Assembly: GCF_009932555.1 (NCBI RefSeq)
Contig: NZ_BLJO01000006.1
Location: forward strand, 219,648-283,647
Source: Steroidobacter agaridevorans
GTDB lineage: Bacteria > Pseudomonadota > Gammaproteobacteria > Steroidobacterales > Steroidobacteraceae
Direction of reading: 5' to 3'
Length of the DNA stretch: 64,000 nt
Below, piece by piece: positions 10,601 through 17,627 of this stretch. The notes beneath the pieces were generated by a model that worked only from the letters and a program-made list of their open reading frames with translations, was not told where the DNA came from and searched no databases. The position numbers were made by a program, and so were the translations under genes. The stretch's first letter is position 1, and each line of letters begins with the position of its first letter.

Positions 10601-11410
10601 GCGCAGATCGCCGAATAGCTGAGTGGGGTAGTACCGAGGGTTCTTGCTCATGATGGCCCACATCTCGAGCGTGACCTCGAGCATGAAGGCGATGCCGTGC
10701 AAGGATCGGCCGCAGGAGATGACCCAGTCCATGCCCTTCGGCTGAAACGCGCACAGCGTCTGAGCAAACATTTCCAGCCAGAATTCGTGGTCGGCCTGCC
10801 GCAATGACTCGGTAGTGATGCGTTCGCGTGAGCCGGCGGCGCCCCAGTAAGTCCACGGCCGTCCCGCGGCGCTGGCCAGCGCCTGCATGTTGCCCGCGGA
10901 GAGGTATTTTTCGTCCTTGAACTCGAACGGCTCGAGCGGTGAGGATTGGAGCGCCGGCAAGGGCGGCACGTTGATCCCACGCACGATGGGCAGGGATTTG
11001 CGGAGCTCGGCGGTCCATTGAAAGCCGCCGGTGGGCCATTCGATATCTTTCGACGGTGCGGGCGCCGGCGCGACCTCGGCTACCTTGGCAACTGCGGGTT
11101 GGGAGGGTGCGGGCTGCTCAACCGGCGACTCCGCAACTGGCGTTTGTTTGGCGGACGTCTCGCGAGGCTCGGTCTTCACCGGCGCCAAGGTCGCGCCCGC
11201 GGCGACTGTCACTTCCTTGTAGCCACCGCCGGTCTTTTCCTTGATCAGCTTGTCCCGCTCTTTCTCGGCAGCCGCCGCGCTGGCCAGGGCTTTGGTCTTG
11301 GTCTGGCCGCTAGTGCCGATCCGGCCGAAACGTACCGTCAGATCGCTGCCCGAGACCGAGACCTCCCAGAACTTGCTGGAAGTCCCTGCGACCAGTTCGA
11401 AGCGCTTCAT
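7691..11410 (-). CDS. yehI: WGR and DUF4132 domain giant protein, YehI-like
   Basis: The protein has 1,239 residues. Residues 1-70 form a WGR domain (KFWEVSVSG, LTVRFGRIGTSGQT, KEKTGGGYKEV), a module best known from poly(ADP-ribose) polymerases, where it senses DNA. An Ala/Pro-rich linker occupies about residues 75-125. A long helical-repeat region follows and a DUF4132 domain fills the C-terminus (about 930-1230). E. coli YehI, once called MolR, has the same architecture and similar length. I chose the ATG at 11410 because the WGR domain starts there; an in-frame start at 11473 would add 21 unrelated residues. It is the first gene of a coupled five-to-six-gene operon. The WGR suggests DNA-end sensing, which is inference. 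Confidence 0.87.
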   Translation of the reverse strand: MKRFELVAGTSSKFWEVSVSGSDLTVRFGRIGTSGQTKTKALASAAAAEKERDKLIKEKTGGGYKEVTVAAGATLAPVKTEPRETSAKQTPVAESPVEQPAPSQPAVAKVAEVAPAPAPSKDIEWPTGGFQWTAELRKSLPIVRGINVPPLPALQSSPLEPFEFKDEKYLSAGNMQALASAAGRPWTYWGAAGSRERITTESLRQADHEFWLEMFAQTLCAFQPKGMDWVISCGRSLHGIAFMLEVTLEMWAIMSKNPRYYPTQLFGDLRHAIAAADDAEYAAALAVATKVRAAGNSEHLMPTAYLFPHLTEWVLEAMERKLDSTDLVLAQSVIPPEALYAHLHSKQWYLYYLAGALLLQAHLHGERAFDLLALALKKAGDRDNIERALRLLTAMRVPQLIEVLVDRIESKEVRAALDKEAERYPAAVLQTCLQKWLANSDRSLEGWLVRLALRKQEAAQSALATLDAGGRAKFEALLAALNRTDADPASLPELLRNPPWLQKRKAQELPTLTLQQLPVTDTLQWSQSELQQHAGFKPNSYALNNKPANEPQDHYLLKFLDIAPTSFERILRGEPFRPEDQQTREYRRGYVLEHVMLLPEKVVLSLWNSFPAQGWYSWSDHNTPAILALLARHGLKALPGFLAYAQANTLEGLTIAAKIDSAALAPMALHALRNLKKAKSIAAQWISAHPRTTAIVALPVAFGTPREERDNARFGLRWLMQNGFENVARDVANEYGAEGAAALQALLDADPLLVLPAKMPKIPPFFVPASFRRPELPDGGALPVSACEYIGNMLTISRLDAPYPGIQIVRETCTSASLAEFAWDLFEAWLASGAPSKEGWAFQALGLLGNDETARRLTPRIREWPGEAAHARAVTGLDILAAIGTDAALMHLNAIAAKVKFKGLQDKAREKIDAIAEARGLTAAELADRLVPDLGLDEDGRLKLDFGPRQFYASFDETLKPLVRDAQGTRLKDLPKPNKSDDAALAEAATERYKQLKKDAKSIASVQLIRLELAMIARRRWSAADFKLFFVDHPLTRHLSARLVWGVYRDGQMVTAFRVAEDWTLADDQDSLYELPSDATVGIAHVLEMPQPLQAAFGQIFADYEILQPFRQLGRETYALTENELRGTELTRFKDKFVATGSVMGLINRGWERGAAQDGGWVGHFSKPIDDQYEVQIELDPGTVVGDVSYEPKQRIPSVMFRKSGTWDQHGLVKFSKLDPVLASEVLRDLELMAPFAGE

Positions 11411-11594
11411 TCTTAGTCCATTGATGTTGCTGGCACCCGCTCGCCATCGTAATGAGGCAAGCGGCTGAATCAAGCAACCCGGTCCGGGACTGAGAACTCA
11501 CTCTCGCGCGCAGCAGCGGCCAAACACATGGCGGTCGCCACCACCCATGTGCACGGGCTGTCTGATCACGCCCGCGCGCCAGGCGCGCTTGGTT

Positions 11595-12416
11595 TCACAA
11601 ATGCGACCAGGAAGGACGGCGACTCGCGGGCGCAAGCGGAAACTGCACCTCGATGGAGCCGCCCGGTTCTGCTTGACTGGAATATCGCTCCCGCATCGGA
11701 CCTGCAATTCGATACCCCAGGCGGCTAGCTCTGTCGACCGCTGCTCGGTACGCTGAGCGGGGATTCTCAACTGTGTCGTCGAGCATGACCGAAGCCACTG
11801 TGCAGGCGGGCACCTTGACGAGCGTCAAGCCGTCGCAGTGTAACGACCTGTCCGGGTCGACGAACAGCAGCGCCTCGCAGTCGATGCTGCTGGAGGTGCC
11901 CAGACAACGATGCCAGATCGCGCCCTGTCCCATCACCGCGGACTTTGCAGGCAGCTTCGCACGCAGGGCCTGAAGCATGTCGCCGATCTCATCGTATGAA
12001 TCGCACGTACGTCGCAGGCTCACAGCGAACCCGGCATCCAGGCTGCGAATCGTCGTTTCATACGGACGCAGCGCCCCCTCCCTTTCAATTTGTGAAATGC
12101 GCGCCTCTACTTCCTCGAGCCGCGCACGCTCCGCCTCGATTCTTACCTGCAGGCTAGCGCGCCGTTGCAGAAGCATCTCCCGCAGCTGCTCAGGCGAATG
12201 TTCGGCGCGCAGCAGTCTCCTGACTTCCTGAAGCGAAAACCCGAGGCTGCGATAAACGAGCAGCTCGTTGATGCGCGCCAGCTGCGTGACGGAGTAGTAA
12301 CGATAGTTGGTGTTCGGATCGATGGCGTGCGCGGGCAGCAGACCGATCTCGTCGTAGTGACGCACCAGCTTGATGGAGACGTTCGCCAGGCGAGCAAACT
12401 CACCGATTCGGAGCAT
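11595..12416 (-). CDS. MerR-family regulator with GyrI-like effector domain
   Basis: The protein has 273 residues. The N-terminal MerR winged helix is clear: MLRIGEFARLANVSIKLVRH, then YDEIGLLPA and NYRYYS, followed by a coiled-coil dimerisation helix (about residues 75-115) rich in Glu and Arg. The C-terminal 150 residues look like the GyrI/BmrR-type ligand-binding domain that senses drugs or other organic compounds. It starts nine bases after the stop of the RidA-like gene, so both genes are one operon. A dyad with 19-base promoter spacing lies upstream of the operon and is the probable autoregulatory site. The ligand is unknown. Confidence 0.88.
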   Translation of the reverse strand: MLRIGEFARLANVSIKLVRHYDEIGLLPAHAIDPNTNYRYYSVTQLARINELLVYRSLGFSLQEVRRLLRAEHSPEQLREMLLQRRASLQVRIEAERARLEEVEARISQIEREGALRPYETTIRSLDAGFAVSLRRTCDSYDEIGDMLQALRAKLPAKSAVMGQGAIWHRCLGTSSSIDCEALLFVDPDRSLHCDGLTLVKVPACTVASVMLDDTVENPRSAYRAAVDRASRLGYRIAGPMRERYSSQAEPGGSIEVQFPLAPASRRPSWSHL

Positions 12417-12425
12417 CGCATTTCC

Positions 12426-12944
12426 TCACGACGGCAGCACCGCCACGGCCTCGATCTCGACCAGCCAATCGGGATGCACGAGTCGGCTCACGAAGACGAA
12501 CGTGCTCACCGGCGGGGACTGCGTGTTTACATAGCGGTCCCGCACCTCTACGACTGCACGCTGTTGGGCGGGTTCAATGCTGGCGACGCAGTAGTAGTTC
12601 AATTTCACGATATCCGCAAACGATGCGCCTGCATCGGCGGCGGCAATACCCAGGTTGATGAAAACCTGTTCGAGCTGCGCGCGGAAATCGCCCTTCCCGA
12701 CCAAATCGCCTGCGGCATTGCGCGGCACTTGGCCGGCGATGTACAGCAGCTTGCCTCTCGTTATTTCCGCTACCTGCGAGAAGCCGGTGCTGGGAGGCAG
12801 TTTGTCCGGATCGTAGAGTCGGAAATTGCGACTGGCCCGGTCGCTCGGTGCAGCCGCGACGGGCGCTGCAAGGGTGGCGGAGCCGACCAATGCAGTCTTG
12901 ATCACATCGCGCCGAGTGGATGAACTGGGCTCGTTGACGTTCAC
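12426..12944 (-). CDS. RidA/YjgF-family protein with Tat-like export signal
   Basis: The protein has 172 residues; the RidA domain spans about residues 50-172 (LLYIAGQVPRNAAGDLV, FINLGIAAADAGASFADIVK, VSRLVHPDWLVEIEAVAVL). RidA proteins deaminate reactive enamine/imine intermediates or have related functions. The N-terminus is unusual: STRRDVIKTALVGSATLAAP followed by VAAA resembles a twin-arginine signal, so this copy may be periplasmic. I chose the GTG at 12944 because AGGGAG lies six bases upstream; an ATG at 12983 lacks such a site and would sit inside the promoter dyad. The canonical substrate-binding Arg near the C-terminus is not obvious here (SRLVHPDWLVEIE), so catalysis may differ. 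It is the first gene of the operon with merR. Confidence 0.78.
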   Translation of the reverse strand: MNVNEPSSSTRRDVIKTALVGSATLAAPVAAAPSDRASRNFRLYDPDKLPPSTGFSQVAEITRGKLLYIAGQVPRNAAGDLVGKGDFRAQLEQVFINLGIAAADAGASFADIVKLNYYCVASIEPAQQRAVVEVRDRYVNTQSPPVSTFVFVSRLVHPDWLVEIEAVAVLPS

Positions 12945-12975
12945 GCTGTGCTCCCTGAATTGCAGTGGAAGCGCG

Positions 12976-13006
12976 ACTCTCAACTCTCCAGTGGCGGGAG
13001 AGTCAA
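12976..13006 (-). promoter_or_regulatory. MerR-type promoter/operator of the ridA-merR operon
   Basis: On the minus strand a -35 TTGACT (13001-13006) is followed by exactly 19 bases and a weak -10 GAGAGT (12976-12981). Inside the spacer is the dyad ACTCTCC-N7-GGAGAGT (12983-12989 and 12997-13003). An overlong 19-base spacer with a central dyad is the hallmark of promoters twisted into activity by MerR proteins. It lies 32 bases upstream of the ridA-like start and the operon encodes a MerR protein. Confidence 0.6.
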
Positions 13007-13015
13007 GCCCGGGGG

Positions 13016-13130
13016 CTACGGCACGTCATAGACCAGTACGATCTTCCCTTGCGACGCGAGCCAGGGCTCGAGGACTGATGTCCGCCTGGATGCGCAATCC
13101 ATCGACGCTCGATCTCAGGCGCTCGCTCAT
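13016..13130 (-). pseudogene. Possible remnant of a quinone-oxidoreductase C-terminus
   Basis: Just after the yadH-like gene, the minus strand encodes LASQGKIVLVYDVP then TAG (13016-13018). This resembles the last strand of medium-chain zinc-type dehydrogenases, where GKIVL near the terminus is common. The residues that should precede it (SVDGLRIQADISPRALARVA) are in a different frame that ends in TGA, so a frameshift would be needed to join them. No further part of such a gene is present. This is a weak call; the similarity may be coincidental. Confidence 0.22.
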
Positions 13131-13139
13131 GGATGACGT

Positions 13140-13964
13140 CTATTCGCGCGTGCCGACGCCCCGATGCAGCAGCCACACACAGCTGACGTACAGAACGACC
13201 GCGGCGCCGATCATGATCGTATAGGCCAGACCCACATTGACATCGGACACACCCAGGAAGCCGAAGCGGAACGCGTTCACCATATAAAGAATGGGGTTGG
13301 CGTGCGAAATGCCCTGGGCCCAGTCGGGCAGCAGCTTGATCGTATAGAACACGCCGCCCAGATAGGTCAGCGGCGTCAGCACGAAGGTCGGAATGAACGA
13401 GATCTGATCGAAGTTCTTCGCGAACACGGCGTTGATCATGCCGGCCAGCGAGAACACGATGGAGCTGAGCAGCACCGCCGAAATCACTACGCCGATGCTG
13501 TAGATCTTCAGGTGCGTGAAGATCAACGTGATCGCGGTGACCACGCCGCCAACGATCAGGCCGCGCGTGATGCCGCCCATCACATAGCCGCCGACGATCA
13601 GCCAGCCCGGCAGCGGCGACACCAGCAGCTCCTCGATGTGCTTGCCGAATTTCGCACCGAAGAACGACGACACGACGTTGCCGTACGAGTTGGTGATCAC
13701 GGACATCATGATCAAGCCGGGCGCGATGTACTGGATGTACGAGTAGCCGCCCATGTCGCCGATGCGGCCGCCGATCAGGCTGCCGAAGATCACGAAATAC
13801 AGCGTCGCGGTGATCGCGGGCGGAACGATGGTCTGGCCCCAGATGCGAATGATGCGATTGAACTCGCGCAGCACGATGGTGTTGAAGCCGACGATGTTCG
13901 TCTTCAGCAGCACGGGCTCTTTCACCGACGGGGACAGACTGGAAGATTCGACGGCTTTATCCAT
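13140..13964 (-). CDS. yadH: ABC-2 type exporter permease, YadH-like
   Basis: The protein has 274 residues with six hydrophobic helices and the ABC-2 membrane domain pattern. Its features include QTIVPPAITATLYFVIFGSL, the amphipathic MGGYSYIQYIAPGLIMMSV, FGAKFGKHIEELLVSPLPGW, and PLTYLGGVFY before the last helices. These elements are typical of the YadH/DrrB branch. It follows the ATPase gene with an eight-base overlap, so the pair forms one exporter. The substrate is not known for the E. coli counterpart. Confidence 0.9.
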   Translation of the reverse strand: MDKAVESSSLSPSVKEPVLLKTNIVGFNTIVLREFNRIIRIWGQTIVPPAITATLYFVIFGSLIGGRIGDMGGYSYIQYIAPGLIMMSVITNSYGNVVSSFFGAKFGKHIEELLVSPLPGWLIVGGYVMGGITRGLIVGGVVTAITLIFTHLKIYSIGVVISAVLLSSIVFSLAGMINAVFAKNFDQISFIPTFVLTPLTYLGGVFYTIKLLPDWAQGISHANPILYMVNAFRFGFLGVSDVNVGLAYTIMIGAAVVLYVSCVWLLHRGVGTRE

Positions 13965-14883
13965 GGGCGGCCTCTTTCTGATTCACCAGCCGCATGAACA
14001 GCTCTTCCAGTCGGTTGGTCTTGTTGCGCATCGACAGCACTTCGATGCCGGACGCGGACAGTTGCGAGAAAATGTCGTTCAGGCTCTGTTCCTTGGAGAC
14101 CTCGATCTCCAGCGAATGATCGTCCGGCATGCTGACAGCGTAGCCCGGCAGCACCGGCGCCGCCGCGATCGGGTTGCGCAGGTTGAACACGAACACCTCG
14201 GTCTGCAGTTTGCGCAGGACGCGGCTCATGCGGTCGTTCTCGATGATGCGGCCCTTGTCGATGATGGCGACGTGCCGGCACAGATTCTCCGCTTCCTCCA
14301 GATAGTGCGTGGTCAGGATGATGGTCGTGCCGGCGGCGTTGATGTCGCGCATGAACGTCCACATCGTGCGACGCACTTCGATGTCCACGCCCGCAGTGGG
14401 CTCGTCCAGGATCAGCAAGCGCGGCTCATGCATCAGCGCCCGGGCAATCATCAGGCGCCGCTTCATGCCACCTGACAAGGTGCGCGACACCGCGTTCCGT
14501 TTTTCCCACAACTGCAGTGCGGTCAGATATTTCTCCAGGCGCTTCGACGCCACATGGCGCGGAATGCCGTAGAAACCCGCCTGGTTCAGCAGGATCGTGG
14601 TGACTGTTTCAAATTGATTAAAGTTGATTTCCTGGGGCACGAGGCCGATGCAGGACTTGGCGATCGCCAGCTCCGTATCGATGTCGTGGCCGAATACCTG
14701 AACTTTGCCGCTGGACTTGTTGACCAATGAGGTGACGATGCCGATGGCCGTGGTCTTGCCGGCGCCGTTCGGTCCCAGCAACGCGAAGAAATCGCCTTCC
14801 TGCACGGCCAGGTCGATCCCCTTGAGTGCCTGAACGCCGTTCTTGTAGGTCTTTGTGAGCTGCTGGAAGGTCAGTGCTTGCAT
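13957..14883 (-). CDS. yadG: ABC transporter ATPase, YadG-like
   Basis: The protein has 308 residues, the same length as recalled for E. coli YadG. Walker A is GPNGAGKTT near residue 37, the signature is LSGGMKRRLM, Walker B is LLILDEPTAGVD, and the switch His is in ILTTHYLEEAE. The C-terminal 80 residues form the accessory domain of this exporter class. The ATG at 14883 gives the expected beginning (MQALTFQQLTKTYKNG); upstream in-frame starts add unrelated sequence. It forms an operon with the permease. The 245 bases between this start and gspA hold the divergent promoters, but I see no clear -35/-10 pair. Confidence 0.92.
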   Translation of the reverse strand: MQALTFQQLTKTYKNGVQALKGIDLAVQEGDFFALLGPNGAGKTTAIGIVTSLVNKSSGKVQVFGHDIDTELAIAKSCIGLVPQEINFNQFETVTTILLNQAGFYGIPRHVASKRLEKYLTALQLWEKRNAVSRTLSGGMKRRLMIARALMHEPRLLILDEPTAGVDIEVRRTMWTFMRDINAAGTTIILTTHYLEEAENLCRHVAIIDKGRIIENDRMSRVLRKLQTEVFVFNLRNPIAAAPVLPGYAVSMPDDHSLEIEVSKEQSLNDIFSQLSASGIEVLSMRNKTNRLEELFMRLVNQKEAAHG

Positions 14884-15128
14884 GGCGCCTTCGCACCGCC
14901 TGGTCAGGCGGCGATGACATTGATCGGAGTGGAAAAAGTGGCTGCGAAGGGTATCGGGCCCGGCCCCACCCAGCAAGGCGGCGGCGGTCACCAATGTCGT
15001 GCCTGCGACGAACTGTTGGTATTGGGTGTGTCGGTTAGCCGACAGCGGCCGGGCATTTGGCCGTCACGGCGGCTTGACGGCACGATTTCAGGGCGCATCA
15101 TGACGGCCTTGCGATAGCGCAACTCAGC

Positions 15129-16772
15129 ATGTACACGAGCTTTTTTGGCCTGGGCGAGAAGCCCTTCGCGATCACTCCCGACCCGCGTTACCTCTTCATG
15201 AGCGAGCGGCATGCGGAGGCGCTCGCGCATCTTTTGTACGGCATCACCGAGGCCGGCGGCTTCATTCAGCTCACCGGCGAGGTCGGTACCGGCAAGACCA
15301 CCATCGTGCGCTCGCTGCTGGAGCGCATGCCGGGCCACGCCGACGTGGCCGTCATCCTCAACCCGCAATTGACGCCGGTTGAATTCGTACTGACGATTTG
15401 CGAAGAGCTGGGCATCTTCATGCGCGATGAAGACGCCACCAGCATCAAGGATCTGGTCGACCTGCTGAACCGCCGCCTGCTGGAAGCGAACGCCAAGGGC
15501 CGCCGCATTGTCGTGATCGTCGACGAAGCGCAGAACCTGATGCCGGCCACGCTCGAGCAAGTGCGCCTGCTCACCAATCTCGAAACCGCTTCCAAGAAGC
15601 TGCTGCAGATCATCCTCATCGGACAGCCCGAGTTGCGCGAACTGTTGGATCGGGTCGAGCTGCGGCAGCTCGCTCAGCGCATTACCGGGCGGTATCACCT
15701 CGCGCCGCTATCGCGTACCGAAACGGCGTCGTATGTGAATCACCGACTGAAGGTCGCCGGCGCCGCCGGGGAAATATTCAGCAGCGCGGCGTTGCGCGAA
15801 GTGCATCGCTTGAGCGGCGGCGTACCGCGAATCATCAATGTGATTTGCGATCGAGCGCTGCTCGGCGCGTTCACCCAGGAACAACATCGCATCGGACCGG
15901 GAATGATCCGCGAAGCTGCGAGTGAAGTGTCGGGTCGCTCGGTCAGTCCGCCGTGGATGAAGCTGCTGCTCGGCTCGGCTGGCAGTGTCGCCGTGCTCGG
16001 TCTGGCGCTGGGCATCTGGCAACTCACGCGAACGACCGACGCTGAAGAACCTGTCGCTGCCGCGCCGGCTGTCGTTGAAGCTGCACCGGTGCAGGTCGCG
16101 CAGGCAGCAGCTCTGCCGCCCGCGCCCCCGCGCCCGCAAGACGTTGCCGAAGTCTTGGTGGAAAAGGTCGGCATGACGAACACCGAGAGTGCGTTCAGCC
16201 AGCTGTTCTCGCTGTGGGGTGCGAAGTTCACGCCCAAGGGCGGCCGGCCGTGCGATCAGGCGACCAAGCAAGGGCTCGCCTGTGTTTATCAGCAAGGCAC
16301 CTGGGGCCAGCTGCGGACTTTGAATCGTCCCGCGATCCTGACGCTGATCGACGAGGACAGCAACGCGCACCAGGTGGTGGTGTCGGGCCTGGTGGGCGAC
16401 ACCGCCAAGATCAACTTGCCGGATGAGACCAGGATGGTGTCGATCGCATCGTTGTCTCGGCTGTGGTACGGCGACTATCTGGTGCTGTGGCGGCCGCAGC
16501 TCGGCTCGGCGCGGGCGCTGTCGCCCGGCATGCAAGGCGATGGCGTGCGCTGGCTGCGCACCAAACTGAATACGGTCGCCGGCAAAGCGGACGGGGAGCC
16601 GGCCAGCGATTACTACGATGAGGACCTGGTGAAAATGGTCGAGGACTTTCAGCGCCAGTATCGCTTGAACGTCGACGGCATCGCCGGCGTGCAGACCCAG
16701 ATCGTACTGGACTCGCTGGGCGGTTCGCCCGGCACGCCGGTGCTCGTAGCGCAGGCGCGGGGAACGAGCTGA
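15129..16772 (+). CDS. gspA: GspA/ExeA-type AAA ATPase of type II secretion
   Basis: The protein has 547 residues. An ExeA-type AAA domain comes first (MYTSFFGLGEKPFAITPDPR; Walker A GEVGTGKT at 50-57; Walker B IVVIVDEAQNL at about 127-137). A single membrane helix follows at about 276-300. A Pro/Ala-rich periplasmic linker comes next. Near residues 460-535 is a peptidoglycan-binding-1 domain (GMQGDGVRWLRTKL, LVKMVEDFQRQYRLNVDGIA). In Aeromonas, ExeA with ExeB helps the outer-membrane secretin pass through and assemble on the peptidoglycan. The next gene, gspB, starts on the last base of its stop codon. No other gsp genes are in the window. Confidence 0.9.
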   Translation: MYTSFFGLGEKPFAITPDPRYLFMSERHAEALAHLLYGITEAGGFIQLTGEVGTGKTTIVRSLLERMPGHADVAVILNPQLTPVEFVLTICEELGIFMRDEDATSIKDLVDLLNRRLLEANAKGRRIVVIVDEAQNLMPATLEQVRLLTNLETASKKLLQIILIGQPELRELLDRVELRQLAQRITGRYHLAPLSRTETASYVNHRLKVAGAAGEIFSSAALREVHRLSGGVPRIINVICDRALLGAFTQEQHRIGPGMIREAASEVSGRSVSPPWMKLLLGSAGSVAVLGLALGIWQLTRTTDAEEPVAAAPAVVEAAPVQVAQAAALPPAPPRPQDVAEVLVEKVGMTNTESAFSQLFSLWGAKFTPKGGRPCDQATKQGLACVYQQGTWGQLRTLNRPAILTLIDEDSNAHQVVVSGLVGDTAKINLPDETRMVSIASLSRLWYGDYLVLWRPQLGSARALSPGMQGDGVRWLRTKLNTVAGKADGEPASDYYDEDLVKMVEDFQRQYRLNVDGIAGVQTQIVLDSLGGSPGTPVLVAQARGTS

Positions 16773-17581
16773 TGAGCTTCATTCTCGATGCCCTGAAAAA
16801 ATCCGAGAACGAGCGTCAACGCCATGTCGGCCCCTCGCTGGCCGATGTGCATGTGGTTCGACGCAATGCCGAGCGGCCGTGGTGGGTCGCCGCCGTCGCG
16901 GCGTTGCTGGTCGTCAATCTCGGTGTGTTGATGGTCGTGCTGATTCGCGATGGCGATGCGAAGCCGGTGCAGCCCGCTCAGCAGGCTCCGGTGCAAGCCG
17001 CACCTCAGCAGACTTATAACGTTCCGCCGCCTCAGGCCGCGCCTGCTCCGACGCAGCAGTATCAATATCAGTATCAGCAGCAGCCGCCGGCACAACCGAC
17101 TTATCAGCAGACCGTGCCCACCGATCCATCGGTGCGCTCGCTGGCGGATGAAGCGAACGGCTATGGCGAGAGCTATCCCGAGGACCCGGCGAATTCTCAC
17201 CTCGCCGGCGCGGGCGCCGTACCCGAAGGTCCGCCGATGGTGCGTCAGATCCAGCCGCCCGCCGTGCAGCCGCTGCCTTCGGGCGCGGTGTTCGAATCAC
17301 GACAGGCGGCGAATGCGCCAGCTGCCGGCACCGGCGCGCTGGTCGGCAATGAAACATTGCCGACGTTCGACGACCTGGTGTCGAGCGGCACCAATCTTCC
17401 CGACCTGCACCTGGACATTCACGTGAATTCCCAGCAGCCGAGCGAGCGCTTCGTGTTCGTGAACATGCGGAAATATCTGGAAGGCGAAGCGACCAAGGAA
17501 GGCCCGACGGTCGAGCGCATCACGGCCGAGGGCGTGATTTTGAATCAGCGCGGTCTGCGTTTCTTGCTCCCAAGACAATAA
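16772..17581 (+). CDS. gspB: GspB-type general secretion pathway protein
   Basis: The protein has 269 residues. The diagnostic N-terminus MSFILDALKKSENERQR is present. A membrane helix at about 35-57 (WWVAAVAALLVVNLGVLMVV) is followed by a long Gln/Pro/Ala-rich periplasmic region with repeated QYQ runs (about 60-115). The GspB C-terminal domain ends the protein (LPTFDDLV, LPDLHLDIHVNS, FVFVNMRKYLEGE, GVILNQRGLRFLLPRQ). It partners the ATPase GspA in secretin assembly at the cell wall. It overlaps gspA by one base (TGATG), so the two are made together. Confidence 0.92.
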   Translation: MSFILDALKKSENERQRHVGPSLADVHVVRRNAERPWWVAAVAALLVVNLGVLMVVLIRDGDAKPVQPAQQAPVQAAPQQTYNVPPPQAAPAPTQQYQYQYQQQPPAQPTYQQTVPTDPSVRSLADEANGYGESYPEDPANSHLAGAGAVPEGPPMVRQIQPPAVQPLPSGAVFESRQAANAPAAGTGALVGNETLPTFDDLVSSGTNLPDLHLDIHVNSQQPSERFVFVNMRKYLEGEATKEGPTVERITAEGVILNQRGLRFLLPRQ

Positions 17582-17627
17582 CCCCGCCTGTGAATCCTCG
17601 CAGGCGCGAGCGACGAACCGACGTCTC

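Noticed and set aside
13016-13130. A complete oxidoreductase gene after yadH.
   Set aside because: Only the last strand is recognisable and a frameshift is needed; I list it as a weak remnant only.
15129-17581. A full type II secretion cluster around gspAB.
   Set aside because: Neighbours are an ABC exporter and a DhaL-DegV gene; no secretin, ATPase GspE or pseudopilin genes are present here.
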